A DNA stretch of 64,000 nt from contig NW_027479038.1 in the NCBI RefSeq assembly GCF_051014685.1, positions 1-64,000 on the forward strand, given 5' to 3'. The translations under genes were made by a program, and so were the position numbers. Positions within the stretch are counted from its first letter, which is position 1, and the number at the start of each line of letters is the position of its first letter. This DNA comes from Ptiloglossa arizonensis. Its lineage: Eukaryota > Arthropoda > Insecta > Hymenoptera > Colletidae. Shown in pieces: positions 26,831-40,438 of the stretch. Under the pieces are notes generated by a model. That model made no database searches and had not been told where the DNA came from. It saw nothing but the letters and a program-made list of their open reading frames with translations.

Positions 26831-29627
26831 GAGGTCGTTCCTTATAGGTGATACGTCATACGTTATACGTTATACGTTATACGCTATACGTTATACGTTA
26901 TACGTTATACGTTATACGTTATACGTTATACGTCATACGTTATACGTTATACGTTAGACGTTATAAGTTATACGTTATACGTTATACGTCATACGTTATA
27001 CGTTATGCGTCATACGTTATACGTTATACGTTATACGTTATAGGTCATACCTTATTCGTGATACGTCATACGTTATACGTTATACGTTCTACGTTATACG
27101 TTATACGTTATAGGTTATATGTCATACCTTATTCGTGATACGTCATACGTTACACGTTCTACGTTCTACGTTATACGTTACACGTTATACGTTATACGTT
27201 ATGCGTTATGCGTTATACGTTATGCGTTATACGTTATACGTTATACGTTATACGTTATACGTTATACGTTACACGTTATACGTATTACGTTATACGTTAT
27301 ACGTTATACGTTATACGTTATACGTTATACGTTATACATCATACGTTATACGTTATACGTTATACGCTATACGTTATACGTTATACGTTATACGTTATAC
27401 GTTATACGTTATACGTCATACGTTATACGTTATACGTTAGACGTTATAAGTTATACGTTATACGTTATACGTCATACGTTATACGTTATGCGTCATACGT
27501 TATACGTTATACGTTATACGTTATAGGTCATACCTTATTCGTGATACGTCATACGTTATACGTTATACGTTCTACGTTATACGTTATACGTTATAGGTTA
27601 TAGGTCATACCTTATTCGTGATACGTCATACGTTATACGTTATACGTCATACATTATACGTTAGACGTTACACGTTATACGTTATACGTTATACGTTATA
27701 CGTCATACGTTATACGTTATACGTTAGACGTTAGAGGTCGTTCCTTATAGGTGATACGTCATACGTTATACGTTATACGTTATACGTTACACGTTATACG
27801 TTATACGTTATACGTTATACGTTATACGTTATACGTTATACGTTATACGTTATACGTTATACGTTATACGTTATACGTTATACGTTATACGTTATACGTT
27901 ATACGTTGTACGTTATACGTTATACGTTATACGTTATACGTTATACGTTATACGTTATACGTTATACGTTATACGTTATACCTTATACGTTATACGTCAT
28001 ACGTTATACGTTATACGTTATACGTTATACGTTATACGTTATACGTTATACGTTATACGTTATACGTTATACGTAATACGTTATACGTTAGAGGTCGTTC
28101 CTTATAGGTGATACGTCATACGTTATACGTTATACGTTATACGTTACACGTTATACGTTATACGTTATACGTTATACGTTATACGTTATACGTTATACGT
28201 TATACGTTATACGATATACGTTATACGTTATACGTTATACGTTATACGTTATACGTTCTACGTTCTACGTTATACGTTATACGTTATACGTTATACGTTA
28301 TACGTTATACGTTATACGTCATACGTTATACGTTATACGTTATACGTTATACGTTATACGTTACACGTTATACGTTATATCGTTTATACGTTATACGTAA
28401 TACGTTATACGTTATACGTCATACGTTATACGTTATACGATATAAGTTATACGTTATACGTTATACGTTATACGTTATACGTTATACGTTATATGTCATA
28501 CGTTATACGTTATACGTCATACGTTATACGTTATACGTTATACGTTATAGGTCATACCTTATTCGTGATACGTCATACGTTATACGTTATACGTTCTACG
28601 TTATACGTTATACGTTATATGTTACACGTTATACGTTATACGTTACACGTTCTACGTTCTACGTTCTACGTTCTACGTTATACGTTACACGTTATACGTT
28701 ATACGTTATGCGTAATGCGTTATACGTCATGCGTTATACGTTATACGTTATACGTTATACGTTATACGTTATACGTTACACGTTATACGTTATACGTTAT
28801 ACGTTATACGTTATACGTTATACGTTATACGTTATACGTTATACGTTATACGTTATACGTTATACGTTATACGTTATACGTTATACCTTATACGTTATAC
28901 GTTATACGTTATACGTTATACGTTATACGTTATACGTTATACGTTATACGTTATACGTTATACCTTATACGTTATACGTCATACGTTATACGTTATACGT
29001 TATACGTTATACGTTATACGTTATACGTTATACGTTATACGTTATACGTTATACGTAATACGTTATACGTTAGAGGTCGTTCCTTATAGGTGATACGTCA
29101 TACGTTATACGTTATACGTTATACGTTACACGTTATACGTTATACGTTATACGTTATACGTTATACGTTATACGTTATACGTTATACGTTATACGATATA
29201 CGTTATACGTTATACGTTATACGTTATACGTTATACGTTCTACGTTCTACGTTATACGTTATACGTTATACGTTATACGTTATACGTTATACGTTATACG
29301 TTATACGTTATACGTTACACGTTATACGTTATACGTTATACGTTATACGTTATACGTTATATCGTTTATACGTTATACGTAATACGTTATACGTTATACG
29401 TCATACGTTATACGTTATACGTTATACGTTATACGTTATACGTTATACGTTATACGTTATACGTTATACGTTATACGTTGTACGTTATACGTTATACGTT
29501 ATACGTTATACGTTATACGTTATACGTTATACCTTATACGTTATACGTTATACGTTATACGTTATACGTTATACGTTATACGTTATACGTTATACGTTAT
29601 ACGTTATACGTTATACGTTATACGTTA
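26831..29627 (+). repeat. Higher-order repeat A6 (2,797 bp), tandem to A5
   Basis: M1 at 26831, 27734, 28091, 29073 and 29628 give spacings of 903, 357, 982 and 555, identical to A3. M2 pairs lie at 27041/27118 and 27524/27601, with the TATGTCA start at 27118 shared with A3 only; a single M2 is at 28548. M5 lies at 28378 and 29360. A private CACGTTA at 29318 replaces a canonical unit at the matching place in A3 (14702). Confidence 0.87.
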
Positions 29628-30488
29628 GAGGTCGTTCCTTATAGGTGATACGTCATACGTTATAGGTTATACGTTACACGTTACACGTTATACGTTATAG
29701 GTTATACGTTATACGTTATACGTTATACGTTATACGTTATACGTTATACGTTATACGTTATACGTTATACGATATACGTTATACGTTATACGTTATACGT
29801 TATACGTTATACGTTATACGTAATACGTTATACGTTATACGTTATACGATATACGTTATACGTTATACGTTATACGTTATACGTTATACGTTATACGTTA
29901 TACGTTATAGGTTATACGTTATACGTTATACGTTATACGTTATACGTTATACGTTATACGTTATACGTTATACGTTATACGTTATACGTCATACGTTATA
30001 CGTTATACGTTATACGCTATACGTTATACGTTATACGTTATACGTTATACGTTATACGTTATACGTTATACGTTATACGTTATACGTTATACGTTTTACG
30101 TTATACGTTATACGTTATACGTTATACGTTATACGTTATACGTTATACGTTATACGTTATACGTTATACGTAATACGTTATACGTTATACGTTATACGAT
30201 ATACGTTATACGTTATACGTTATACGTTATACGTTACACGTTACACGTTATACGTTATAGGTTATACGTTATACGTTATACGTTATACGTTATACGTTAT
30301 ACGTTATACGTTATACGTTATACGTTATACGTTATACGTCATACGTTATACGTTATACGTTATACGCTATACGTTATACGTTATACGTTATACGTTATAC
30401 GTTATACGTTATACGTTATACGTTATACGTTATACGTTATACGTTATACGTTATACGTCATACGTTATACGTTATACGTTAGACGTTA
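29628..30488 (+). repeat. Module C, second copy (861 bp)
   Basis: Same spacing and order as 15012-15872 at offset 14,616: M1 with TAGGTTA and paired CACGTTA units, TACGATA, TACGTAA, TACGCTA and one TACGTTT. It closes S2. Beyond 30489 the array enters a B core instead of a linker, which ends the regular S1/S2 order. Confidence 0.8.
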
Positions 30489-32520
30489 GAGGTCGTTCCT
30501 TATAGGTGATACGTCATACGTTATACGTTATACGTTATACGTTACACGTTATACGTTATACGTTATACGTTATACGTTATACGTTATACGTTATACGTTA
30601 TACGTTATACGTTATACGTTATACGATATACGTTATACGTTATACGTTATACGTTATACGTTATACGTTATACGTAATACGTTATACGTTATACGTTATA
30701 CGTTATACGTTATACGTTATACGTTATACGTTATACGTTATACGTTATACGTTATACGTTATACGTTATACGTTATACGTTATACGCTATACGTTATACG
30801 TTATATCGTTTATACGTTATACGTAATACGTTATACGTTGTACGTTATACATTATACGTTATACGTTATACGTTATACGTTATACGTTATACGTTATACG
30901 TTATACGTTATACGTTATACGTTATACGTTATACGTAATACGTTATACGTTAGAGGTCGTTCCTTATAGGTGATACGTCATACGTTATACGTTATACGTT
31001 ATACGTTACACCTTATACGTTATACGTTATACGTTATACGTTATACGTTATACGTTATACGTTATACGTTAGACGTTATACGTTATACGTTATACGCTAT
31101 ACGTTATACGTTATACGTTATACGTTATACGTTATACGTTATACGTTATACGACATACATTATACGTTAGACGTTACACGTTATACGTTATACGTTATAC
31201 GTTATACGTTATACGTTATACGTTATACGTTATACGTTATACGTTATACGTTATACAATATACGTTATACGTCATTCGTTATACGTTAGATGTTACACAA
31301 TATAGGTTATACGTTATACGTTATACGTTATACGTTATACGTTATACGTTATACGTTATACGTTATACGTTATACGTTATACGTTATACGTTATACGTTA
31401 TACGTTATACGTTATACGTTATACGCTATACATTATACGTTATACGTCTATCGCTATACGTTAGACGTTACACAATATAGGTTATACGTGATACGTTATA
31501 CGTTATACGTTATACGTTATACGTTATACGTTAGACGTTATAAGTTATACGTTATACGTTATACGTCATACGTTATACGTTATACGTTATACGTTATACG
31601 TTATACGTTATAGGTTATACGTAATACGTTATACGTTATACGTTTTACGTTATACGTTATACGTTATACGTTATACGTTATGCGTTATACGTTATACGTT
31701 ATACGCTATACGTTATACGTTGTACGTTATACGTTATACGTTATACGTTATACGTTATACGTTATACGTCATAAATTATACGTTAGACGTTACACGTTAT
31801 ACGTTATACGTTATACGTTATACGTTATACGTTATACGTTATACATTATACGTTATACGTCATTCGTTATACGTTAGACGTTACACAATATAGGTTATAC
31901 GTGATACGTTATACGTTATACGTTGTACGTTATACGTTATACGTTATACGTTATACCTTATACGTTATACGTTATACGTTATACGTTATACGTTATACGT
32001 CATACGTTATACGTTATACGCTATACGTTATACGTTGTACGTTATACGTTATACGTTATACGTTATACGTCATACGTTATACGTTATACGTTATACGTTA
32101 TACGTCATACGTTATACGTTATACGTTAGACGTTATAAGTTATACGTTATACGTTATACGTCATACCTTATACGTTATACGTTATCCGTTATACGTTATA
32201 CGTTATAGGTTATACGTAATACGTTATACGTTATACGTTATACGTTATACGTTATACGTTATACGTTATACGATATACGTTATACGTTATACGTTATACG
32301 TTATACGTTATACGTTATACGTTATACGTTATACGTTATACGTTGTACGTTATACGTTATACGTTATACGTTATACGTTATACGTTATACGTTATACCTT
32401 ATACGTTATACGTTATACGTTATACGTTATACGTTATACGTTATACGTTATACGTTATACGTTATACGTTATACGTTATACGTTATACGTTATACGTTAT
32501 ACGTTATACGTTATACGTTA
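30489..32520 (+). repeat. B core, third copy, with new right half
   Basis: M1 at 30489 and 30953 (464 bp) with M5 at 30804, TACGACA near 31152, M3 at 31296, 31471 and 31884, and M4 at 31443. It matches 20847 onward at offset 9,642 and 5004 onward at 25,485. From about 31.98 kb it continues with TACGTCA-rich and then nearly canonical sequence up to M1 at 32521. One TCCGTTA unit near 32185 was not seen in the related copies. Confidence 0.8.
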
Positions 32521-33684
32521 GAGGTCGTTCCTTATAGGTGATACGTCATACGTTATAGGTTATACGTTACACGTTACACGTTATACGTTATAGGTTATAC
32601 GTTATACGTTATACGTTATACGTTATACGTTATACGTTATACGTTATACGTTATACGTTATACGATATACGTTATACGTTATACGTTATACGTTATACGT
32701 TATACGTTATACGTAATACGTTATACGTTATACGTTATACGTTATACGTTATACGTTATACGTTATAAGTTATACGTTATACGTTATACGTTATACGTTA
32801 TACGTTATACGTTATACGTTATATCGTTTATACGTTATACGTAATACGTTATACGTTATACGTCATACGTTATACGTTATACGATATAAGTTATACGTTA
32901 TACGTTATACGTTATACGTTATACGTTATACATTATACGTCATACGTTATACGTTATACGTCATACGTTATACGTTATACGTTGTACGTTATAGGTCATA
33001 CCTTATTCGTGATACGTCATACGTTATACGTTATACGTTCTACGTTATACGTTATACGTTATATGTTACACGTTATACGTTATACGTTACACGTTCTACG
33101 TTCTACGTTATACGTTACACGTTATACGTTATACGTTATGCGTTATGCGTTATACGTTATGCGTTATACGTTATACGTTATACGTTATACGTTATACGTT
33201 ATACGTTACACGTTATACGTTATACGTTATACGTTATACGTTATACGTTATACGTTATACGTTATACGTTATACGTTATACGTTATACGTCATACGTTAT
33301 ACGTTATACGTTATACGCTATACGTTATACGTTATACGTTATACGTTATACGTTATACGTTATACGTCATACGTTATACGTTATACGTTAGACGTTATAA
33401 GTTATACGTTATACGTTATACGTCATACGTTATACGTTATGCGTCATACGTTATACGTTATACGTTATACGTTATAGGTCATACCTTATTCGTGATACGT
33501 CATACGTTATACGTTATACGTTCTACGTTATACGTTATACGTTATAGGTTATAGGTCATACCTTATTCGTGATACGTCATACGTTATACGTTATACGTCA
33601 TACATTATACGTTAGACGTTACACGTTATACGTTATACGTTATACGTTATACGTCATACGTTATACGTTATACGTTAGACGTTA
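32521..33684 (+). repeat. Recombinant A-type segment (1,164 bp)
   Basis: M1 at 32521 is followed by TAGGTTA and paired CACGTTA units as in module C, then M5 (32822), a single M2 (32992), an M6 cluster near 33145 and an M2 pair (33475/33552), as in the tail and head of A repeats joined together. A 1,171-bp relative lies at 41539-42709. Confidence 0.78.
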
Positions 33685-35090
33685 GAGGTCGTTCCTTATA
33701 GGTGATACGTCATACGTTATACGTTATACGTTATACGTTACACGTTATACGTTATACGTTATACGTTATACGTTATACGTTATACGTTATACGTTATACG
33801 TTATACATTATACGTTATACGTTATACGTTATACGTTATACGTTGTACGTTATACGTTATACGTTATACCTTATACGTTATACGTTATACGTTATACGTT
33901 ATACGTTATACGTTATACGTTATACGTTATACGTTATACGTTATACGTTATACGTTATACGTAATACGTTATACGTTAGAGGTCGTTCCTTATAGGTGAT
34001 ACGTCATACGTTATACGTTATACGTTATACGTTACACCTTATACGTTATACGTTATACGTTATACGTTATACGTTATACGTTATACGTTATACGTTAGAC
34101 GTTATACGTTATACGTTATACGCTATACGTTATACGTTATACGTTATACGTTATACGTTATACGTTATACGTTATACGTTATACGTTGTACGTTATACGT
34201 TATACGTTATACGTTATACGTTATACGTTATACGTTATACGTTATACGTTATACGTTATACGTTATACGTTATACGTTATACGTTATACGTTATACGTTA
34301 TACGTTATACGCTATACGTTATACGTTATACGTCATTCGTTATACGTTAGACGTTACACAATATAGGTTATACGTTATACGTTAGACGTTACACAATATA
34401 GGTTATACGTTATACGTTATACGTTATACGTTATACGTTATACGTTATACGTTATACGTTATACGTTATACGTTATACGTTATACGCTATACGTTATACG
34501 TTATACGTTATACGTTATACGTTATGCGTTATACGTTATACGTCATACATTATACGTTAGACGTTACACGTTATACGTTATACGTTATACGTTATACGAT
34601 ATACGTTATACGTTATAGGTTATACGTTATACGTTATACGTTATACGTTATATAATACAATATACGTTATACGTCATTCGTTATACGTTAGATGTTACAC
34701 AATATAGGTTATACGTTATACGTTATACGTTATACGTTATACGTTATACGTTATACGTTATACGTTATACGTTATACGTTATACGTTATACGTTATACGT
34801 TATACGTTATACGTTATACGTTATACGTTATACGTTATACGTTATACATTATACGTTATACGTCTATCGCTATACGTTAGACGTTACACAATATAGGTTA
34901 TACGTGATACGTTATACGTTATACGTTATACGTTATACGTTAGACGTTATAAGTTATACGTTATACGTTATACGTCATACGTTATACGTTATACGTTATA
35001 CGTTATACGTTATACGTTATAGGTTATACGTAATACGTTATACGTTATACGTTATACGTTATACGTTATACGTTATACGTTATACGTTAT
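32880..35090 (+). repeat. Direct duplication D3, left copy
   Basis: Matches about 35447-37657 at a constant offset of 2,567 bp: single M2 (32992/35559), M6 (33145/35712), M2 pair (33475/36042), M1 (33685/36252 and 33979/36546), paired M3 (34357, 34392 / 36924, 36959), M8 (34651/37218), M3 (34698/37265), M4 (34859/37426). The left edge lies between about 32868 and 32883, because M5 and a TACGTCA just upstream have no match on the right. The right edge is near 35.09 kb, where TGCGTTA faces TAGGTTA. Confidence 0.85.
34651..34662 (+). repeat. M8, truncated 5-bp unit TATAA before TACAATA (first of 7)
   Basis: The recurrent +5 (or -2) register shift. It stands 47 bp before the CACAATA of a GATGTTA-type M3. 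Starts: 34651, 37218, 43704, 45151, 46206, 55900, 63463. Elsewhere the same TACAATA-M3 context exists without TATAA (for example near 5769, 8648, 21612, 31254 and 56878), so the truncation arose once in that context and spread only in the right half of the window. Confidence 0.88.
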
Positions 35091-35446
35091 ACGTTATGCG
35101 TTATACGTTATACGTTATACGCTATACGTTATACGTTGTACGTTATACGTTACACGTTATACGTTATACGTTATACGTTATACGTTATACGTTATACGTT
35201 ATACGTTATACGTTATACATTATACGTTATACGTTATACGTTATACGTTATACGTTGTACGTTATACGTTATACGTTATACCTTATACGTTATACGTTAT
35301 ACGTTATACGTTATACGTTATACGTTATACGTTATACGTTAGACGTTATACGTTATACGTTGTACGTTATACGTTATACGTTATACGTTATACGTTATAC
35401 GTTATACGTTATACGTTATACGTTATACGTTATACGTTATACGTTA

Positions 35447-37657
35447 TACGATATAAGTTATACGTTATACGTTATACGTTATACGTTATACGTTATACAT
35501 TATACGTCATACGTTATACGTTATACGTCATACGTTATACGTTATACGTTGTACGTTATAGGTCATACCTTATTCGTGATACGTCATACGTTATACGTTA
35601 TACGTTCTACGTTATACGTTATACGTTATATGTTACACGTTATACGTTATACGTTACACGTTCTACGTTCTACGTTATACGTTACACGTTATACGTTATA
35701 CGTTATGCGTTATGCGTTATACGTTATGCGTTATACGTTATACGTTATACGTTATACGTTATACGTTATACGTTACACGTTATACGTTATACGTTATACG
35801 TTATACGTTATACGTTATACGTTATACGTTATACGTTATACGTTATACGTTATACGTCATACGTTATACGTTATACGTTATACGCTATACGTTATACGTT
35901 ATACGTTATACGTTATACGTTATACGTTATACGTCATACGTTATACGTTATACGTTAGACGTTATAAGTTATACGTTATACGTTATACGTCATACGTTAT
36001 ACGTTATGCGTCATACGTTATACGTTATACGTTATACGTTATAGGTCATACCTTATTCGTGATACGTCATACGTTATACGTTATACGTTCTACGTTATAC
36101 GTTATACGTTATAGGTTATAGGTCATACCTTATTCGTGATACGTCATACGTTATACGTTATACGTCATACATTATACGTTAGACGTTACACGTTATACGT
36201 TATACGTTATACGTTATACGTCATACGTTATACGTTATACGTTAGACGTTAGAGGTCGTTCCTTATAGGTGATACGTCATACGTTATACGTTATACGTTA
36301 TACGTTACACGTTATACGTTATACGTTATACGTTATACGTTATACGTTATACGTTATACGTTATACGTTATACATTATACGTTATACGTTATACGTTATA
36401 CGTTATACGTTGTACGTTATACGTTATACGTTATACCTTATACGTTATACGTTATACGTTATACGTTATACGTTATACGTTATACGTTATACGTTATACG
36501 TTATACGTTATACGTTATACGTTATACGTAATACGTTATACGTTAGAGGTCGTTCCTTATAGGTGATACGTCATACGTTATACGTTATACGTTATACGTT
36601 ACACCTTATACGTTATACGTTATACGTTATACGTTATACGTTATACGTTATACGTTATACGTTAGACGTTATACGTTATACGTTATACGCTATACGTTAT
36701 ACGTTATACGTTATACGTTATACGTTATACGTTATACGTTATACGTTATACGTTGTACGTTATACGTTATACGTTATACGTTATACGTTATACGTTATAC
36801 GTTATACGTTATACGTTATACGTTATACGTTATACGTTATACGTTATACGTTATACGTTATACGTTATACGTTATACGCTATACGTTATACGTTATACGT
36901 CATTCGTTATACGTTAGACGTTACACAATATAGGTTATACGTTATACGTTAGACGTTACACAATATAGGTTATACGTTATACGTTATACGTTATACGTTA
37001 TACGTTATACGTTATACGTTATACGTTATACGTTATACGTTATACGTTATACGCTATACGTTATACGTTATACGTTATACGTTATACGTTATGCGTTATA
37101 CGTTATACGTCATACATTATACGTTAGACGTTACACGTTATACGTTATACGTTATACGTTATACGATATACGTTATACGTTATAGGTTATACGTTATACG
37201 TTATACGTTATACGTTATATAATACAATATACGTTATACGTCATTCGTTATACGTTAGATGTTACACAATATAGGTTATACGTTATACGTTATACGTTAT
37301 ACGTTATACGTTATACGTTATACGTTATACGTTATACGTTATACGTTATACGTTATACGTTATACGTTATACGTTATACGTTATACGTTATACGTTATAC
37401 GTTATACGTTATACATTATACGTTATACGTCTATCGCTATACGTTAGACGTTACACAATATAGGTTATACGTGATACGTTATACGTTATACGTTATACGT
37501 TATACGTTAGACGTTATAAGTTATACGTTATACGTTATACGTCATACGTTATACGTTATACGTTATACGTTATACGTTATACGTTATAGGTTATACGTAA
37601 TACGTTATACGTTATACGTTATACGTTATACGTTATACGTTATACGTTATACGTTAT
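35447..37657 (+). repeat. Direct duplication D3, right copy
   Basis: Same variant order as 32880-35090 with no change of spacing over about 2.2 kb. About 357 bp of other satellite (35091-35446), with TGCGTTA, TACGCTA, three TACGTTG units and one GACGTTA, separate the copies. The constant offset with no gain or loss of a single unit implies a very recent event. Confidence 0.85.
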
Positions 37658-38216
37658 AGGTTATACGTAATACGTTATACGTTATACGTTATACGTTATA
37701 CGTTATACGTTATACGTTACACGTTATACGTTATACGTTATACGTTATACGTTATACGTTATACGTTATACGTTATACGTTATACATTATACGTTATACG
37801 TTATACGTTATACGTTATACGTTGTACGTTATACGTTATACGTTATACCTTATACGTTATACGTTATACGTTATACGTTATACGTTATACGTTATACGTT
37901 ATACGTTATACGTTATACGTTATACGTAATACGTTATACGTTAGAGGTCGTTCCTTATAGGTGATACGTCATACGTTATACGTTATACGTTATACGTTAC
38001 ACCTTATACGTTATACGTTATACGTTATACGTTATACGTTATACGTTATACGTTATACGTTAGACGTTATACGTTATACGTTATACGCTATACGTTATAC
38101 GTTATACGTTATACGTTATACGTTATACGTTATACGTTATACGTTATACGTTGTACGTTATACGTTATACGTTATACGTTATACGTTATACGTTATACGT
38201 AATACGTTATACGTTA
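37658..38216 (+). repeat. Connecting segment with M1 at 37944
   Basis: The first part repeats the sequence before M1 33979 (CACGTTA, TACATTA, TACGTTG, TACCTTA, TACGTAA). M1 at 37944 is of the CACCTTA-following type and lies only 273 bp before the next M1 at 38217. The canonical body between them is cut short relative to 33979 or 36546. Confidence 0.72.
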
Positions 38217-39753
38217 GAGGTCGTTCCTTATAGGTGATACGTCATACGTTATACGTTATACGTTATACGTTACACGTTATACGTTATACGTTATACGTTA
38301 TACGTTATACGTTATACGTTATACGTTATACGTTATACGATATACGTTATACGTTATACGTTATACGTTATACGTTATACGTTCTACGTTCTACGTTATA
38401 CGTTATACGTTATACGTTATACGTTATACGTTATACGTTATACGTCATACGTTATACGTTATACGTTATACGTTATACGTTATACGTTACACGTTATACG
38501 TTATATCGTTTATACGTTATACGTAATACGTTATACGTTATACGTCATACGTTATACGTTATACGATATAAGTTATACGTTATACGTTATACGTTATACG
38601 TTATACGTTATACGTTATATGTCATACGTTATACGTTATACGTCATACGTTATACGTTATACGTTATACGTTATAGGTCATACCTTATTCGTGATACGTC
38701 ATACGTTATACGTTATACGTTCTACGTTATACGTTATACGTTATATGTTACACGTTATACGTTATACGTTACACGTTCTACGTTCTACGTTCTACGTTAT
38801 ACGTTACACGTTATACGTTATACGTTATGCGTAATGCGTTATACGTTATGCGTTATACGTTATACGTTATACGTTATACGTTATACGTTATACGTTACAC
38901 GTTATACGTTATACGTTATACGTTATACGTTATACGTTATACGTTATACGTTATACGTTATACGTTATACGTTATACGTTATACGTTATACGTTATACGT
39001 TATACCTTATACGTTATACGTTATACGTTATACGTTATACGTTATACGTTATACGTTATACGTTATACGTTATACGTTATACCTTATACGTTATACGTCA
39101 TACGTTATACGTTATACGTTATACGTTATACGTTATACGTTATACGTTATACGTTATACGTTATACGTTATACGTAATACGTTATACGTTAGAGGTCGTT
39201 CCTTATAGGTGATACGTCATACGTTATACGTTATACGTTATACGTTACACGTTATACGTTATACGTTATACGTTATACGTTATACGTTATACGTTATACG
39301 TTATACGTTATACGATATACGTTATACGTTATACGTTATACGTTATACGTTATACGTTCTACGTTCTACGTTATACGTTATACGTTATACGTTATACGTT
39401 ATACGTTATACGTTATACGTTATACGTTATACGTTATACGTTATACGTTATACGTTATACGTTATACGTTATACGTTATACGTTATATCGTTTATACGTT
39501 ATACGTAATACGTTATACGTTATACGTCATACGTTATACGTTATACGTTATACGTTATACGTTATACGTTATACGTTATACGTTATACGTTATACGTTAT
39601 ACGTTGTACGTTATACGTTATACGTTATACGTTATACGTTATACGTTATACGTTATACCTTATACGTTATACGTTATACGTTATACGTTATACGTTATAC
39701 GTTATACGTTATACGTTATACGTTATACGTTATACGTTATACGTTATACGTTG
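38217..39753 (+). repeat. Partial A repeat (A7, tail half)
   Basis: M1 at 38217, 39192 and 39754 give spacings of 975 and 562, close to the last two intervals of A1/A4 (975, 576) and A3/A6 (982, 555). It holds M5 (38504, 39486), a single M2 (38674), three TACGTTC units and an M6 near 38827 of the A1/A4 kind. The head half of the A repeat is missing. The mix of features suggests descent from an A1/A4-like parent with later change. Confidence 0.8.
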
Positions 39754-40438
39754 GAGGTCGTTCCTTATAGGTGATACGTCATACGTTATAGGTTATACGT
39801 TACACGTTACACGTTATACGTTATAGGTTATACGTTATACGTTATACGTTATACGTTATACGTTATACGTTATACGTTATACGTTATACGTTATACGATA
39901 TACGTTATACGTTATACGTTATACGTTATACGTTATACGTTATACGTAATACGTTATACGTTATACGTTATACGATATACGTTATACGTTATACGTTATA
40001 CGTTATACGTTATACGTTATACGTTATACGTTATAGGTTATACGTTATACGTTATACGTTATACGTTATACGTTATACGTTATACGTTATACGTTATACG
40101 TTATACGTTATACGTCATACGTTATACGTTATACGTTATACGCTATACGTTATACGTTATACGTTATACGTTATACGTTATACGTTATACGTTATACGTT
40201 ATACGTTATACGTTATACGTTTTACGTTATACGTTATACGTTATACGTTATACGTTATACGTTATACGTTATACGTTATACGTTATACGTTATACGTAAT
40301 ACGTTATACGTTATACGTTATACGATATACGTTATACGTTATACGTTATACGTTATACGTTACACGTTACACGTTATACGTTATAGGTTATACGTTATAC
40401 GTTATACGTTATACGTTATACGTTATACGTTATACGTT
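39754..40438 (+). repeat. Module C-like segment with variant M1
   Basis: The M1 at 39754 is preceded by TACGTTG, so the block reads G-GAGGTCG; the rest is normal. TAGGTTA and paired CACGTTA follow, then TACGATA, TACGTAA, TACGCTA and TACGTTT as in module C. Near 40.39-40.44 kb it switches to the M3/M4 sequence that begins D4. Confidence 0.74.

Larger units (their letters stand above)
15873..30488 (+). repeat. Super-repeat copy S2 (14,616 bp)
   Basis: Second copy of the module series: linker (15873-16649), A4 (16650-19957), B3 (19958-23123), linker (23124-24124), A5 (24125-26830), A6 (26831-29627) and C (29628-30488). It is shorter than S1 because S1 carries B1 plus the duplicate B2, while S2 has one B module with a different right half (22466-23456). 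Divergence begins right after 22465: S1 continues at 6623 into a repeat of its own 4.3 kb sequence, whereas S2 enters sequence like 31.98-32.4 kb. Near-identity outside this suggests a recent duplication of roughly 15 kb, or an assembly duplication. Confidence 0.86.
31421..35330 (+). repeat. Duplication D4, left copy
   Basis: Matches about 40439-44420. The offset is 9,018 at M4 (31443/40461), 9,025 at M3 (31884/40909), 9,018 at M1 32521/41539, 9,025 at M1 33685/42710, 9,053 at M3 34357/43410 and 9,081 from M3 34887/43968 on. All steps are multiples of 7, so the two copies differ by gain or loss of whole units inside canonical runs. This duplication is older than D3, which shows no such steps. 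Confidence 0.8.

Noticed and set aside
34651..34662. AT-rich replication origin element at M8
   Set aside because: It is a 12-bp piece explained by a truncated unit plus TACAATA; nothing else around it suggests an origin.
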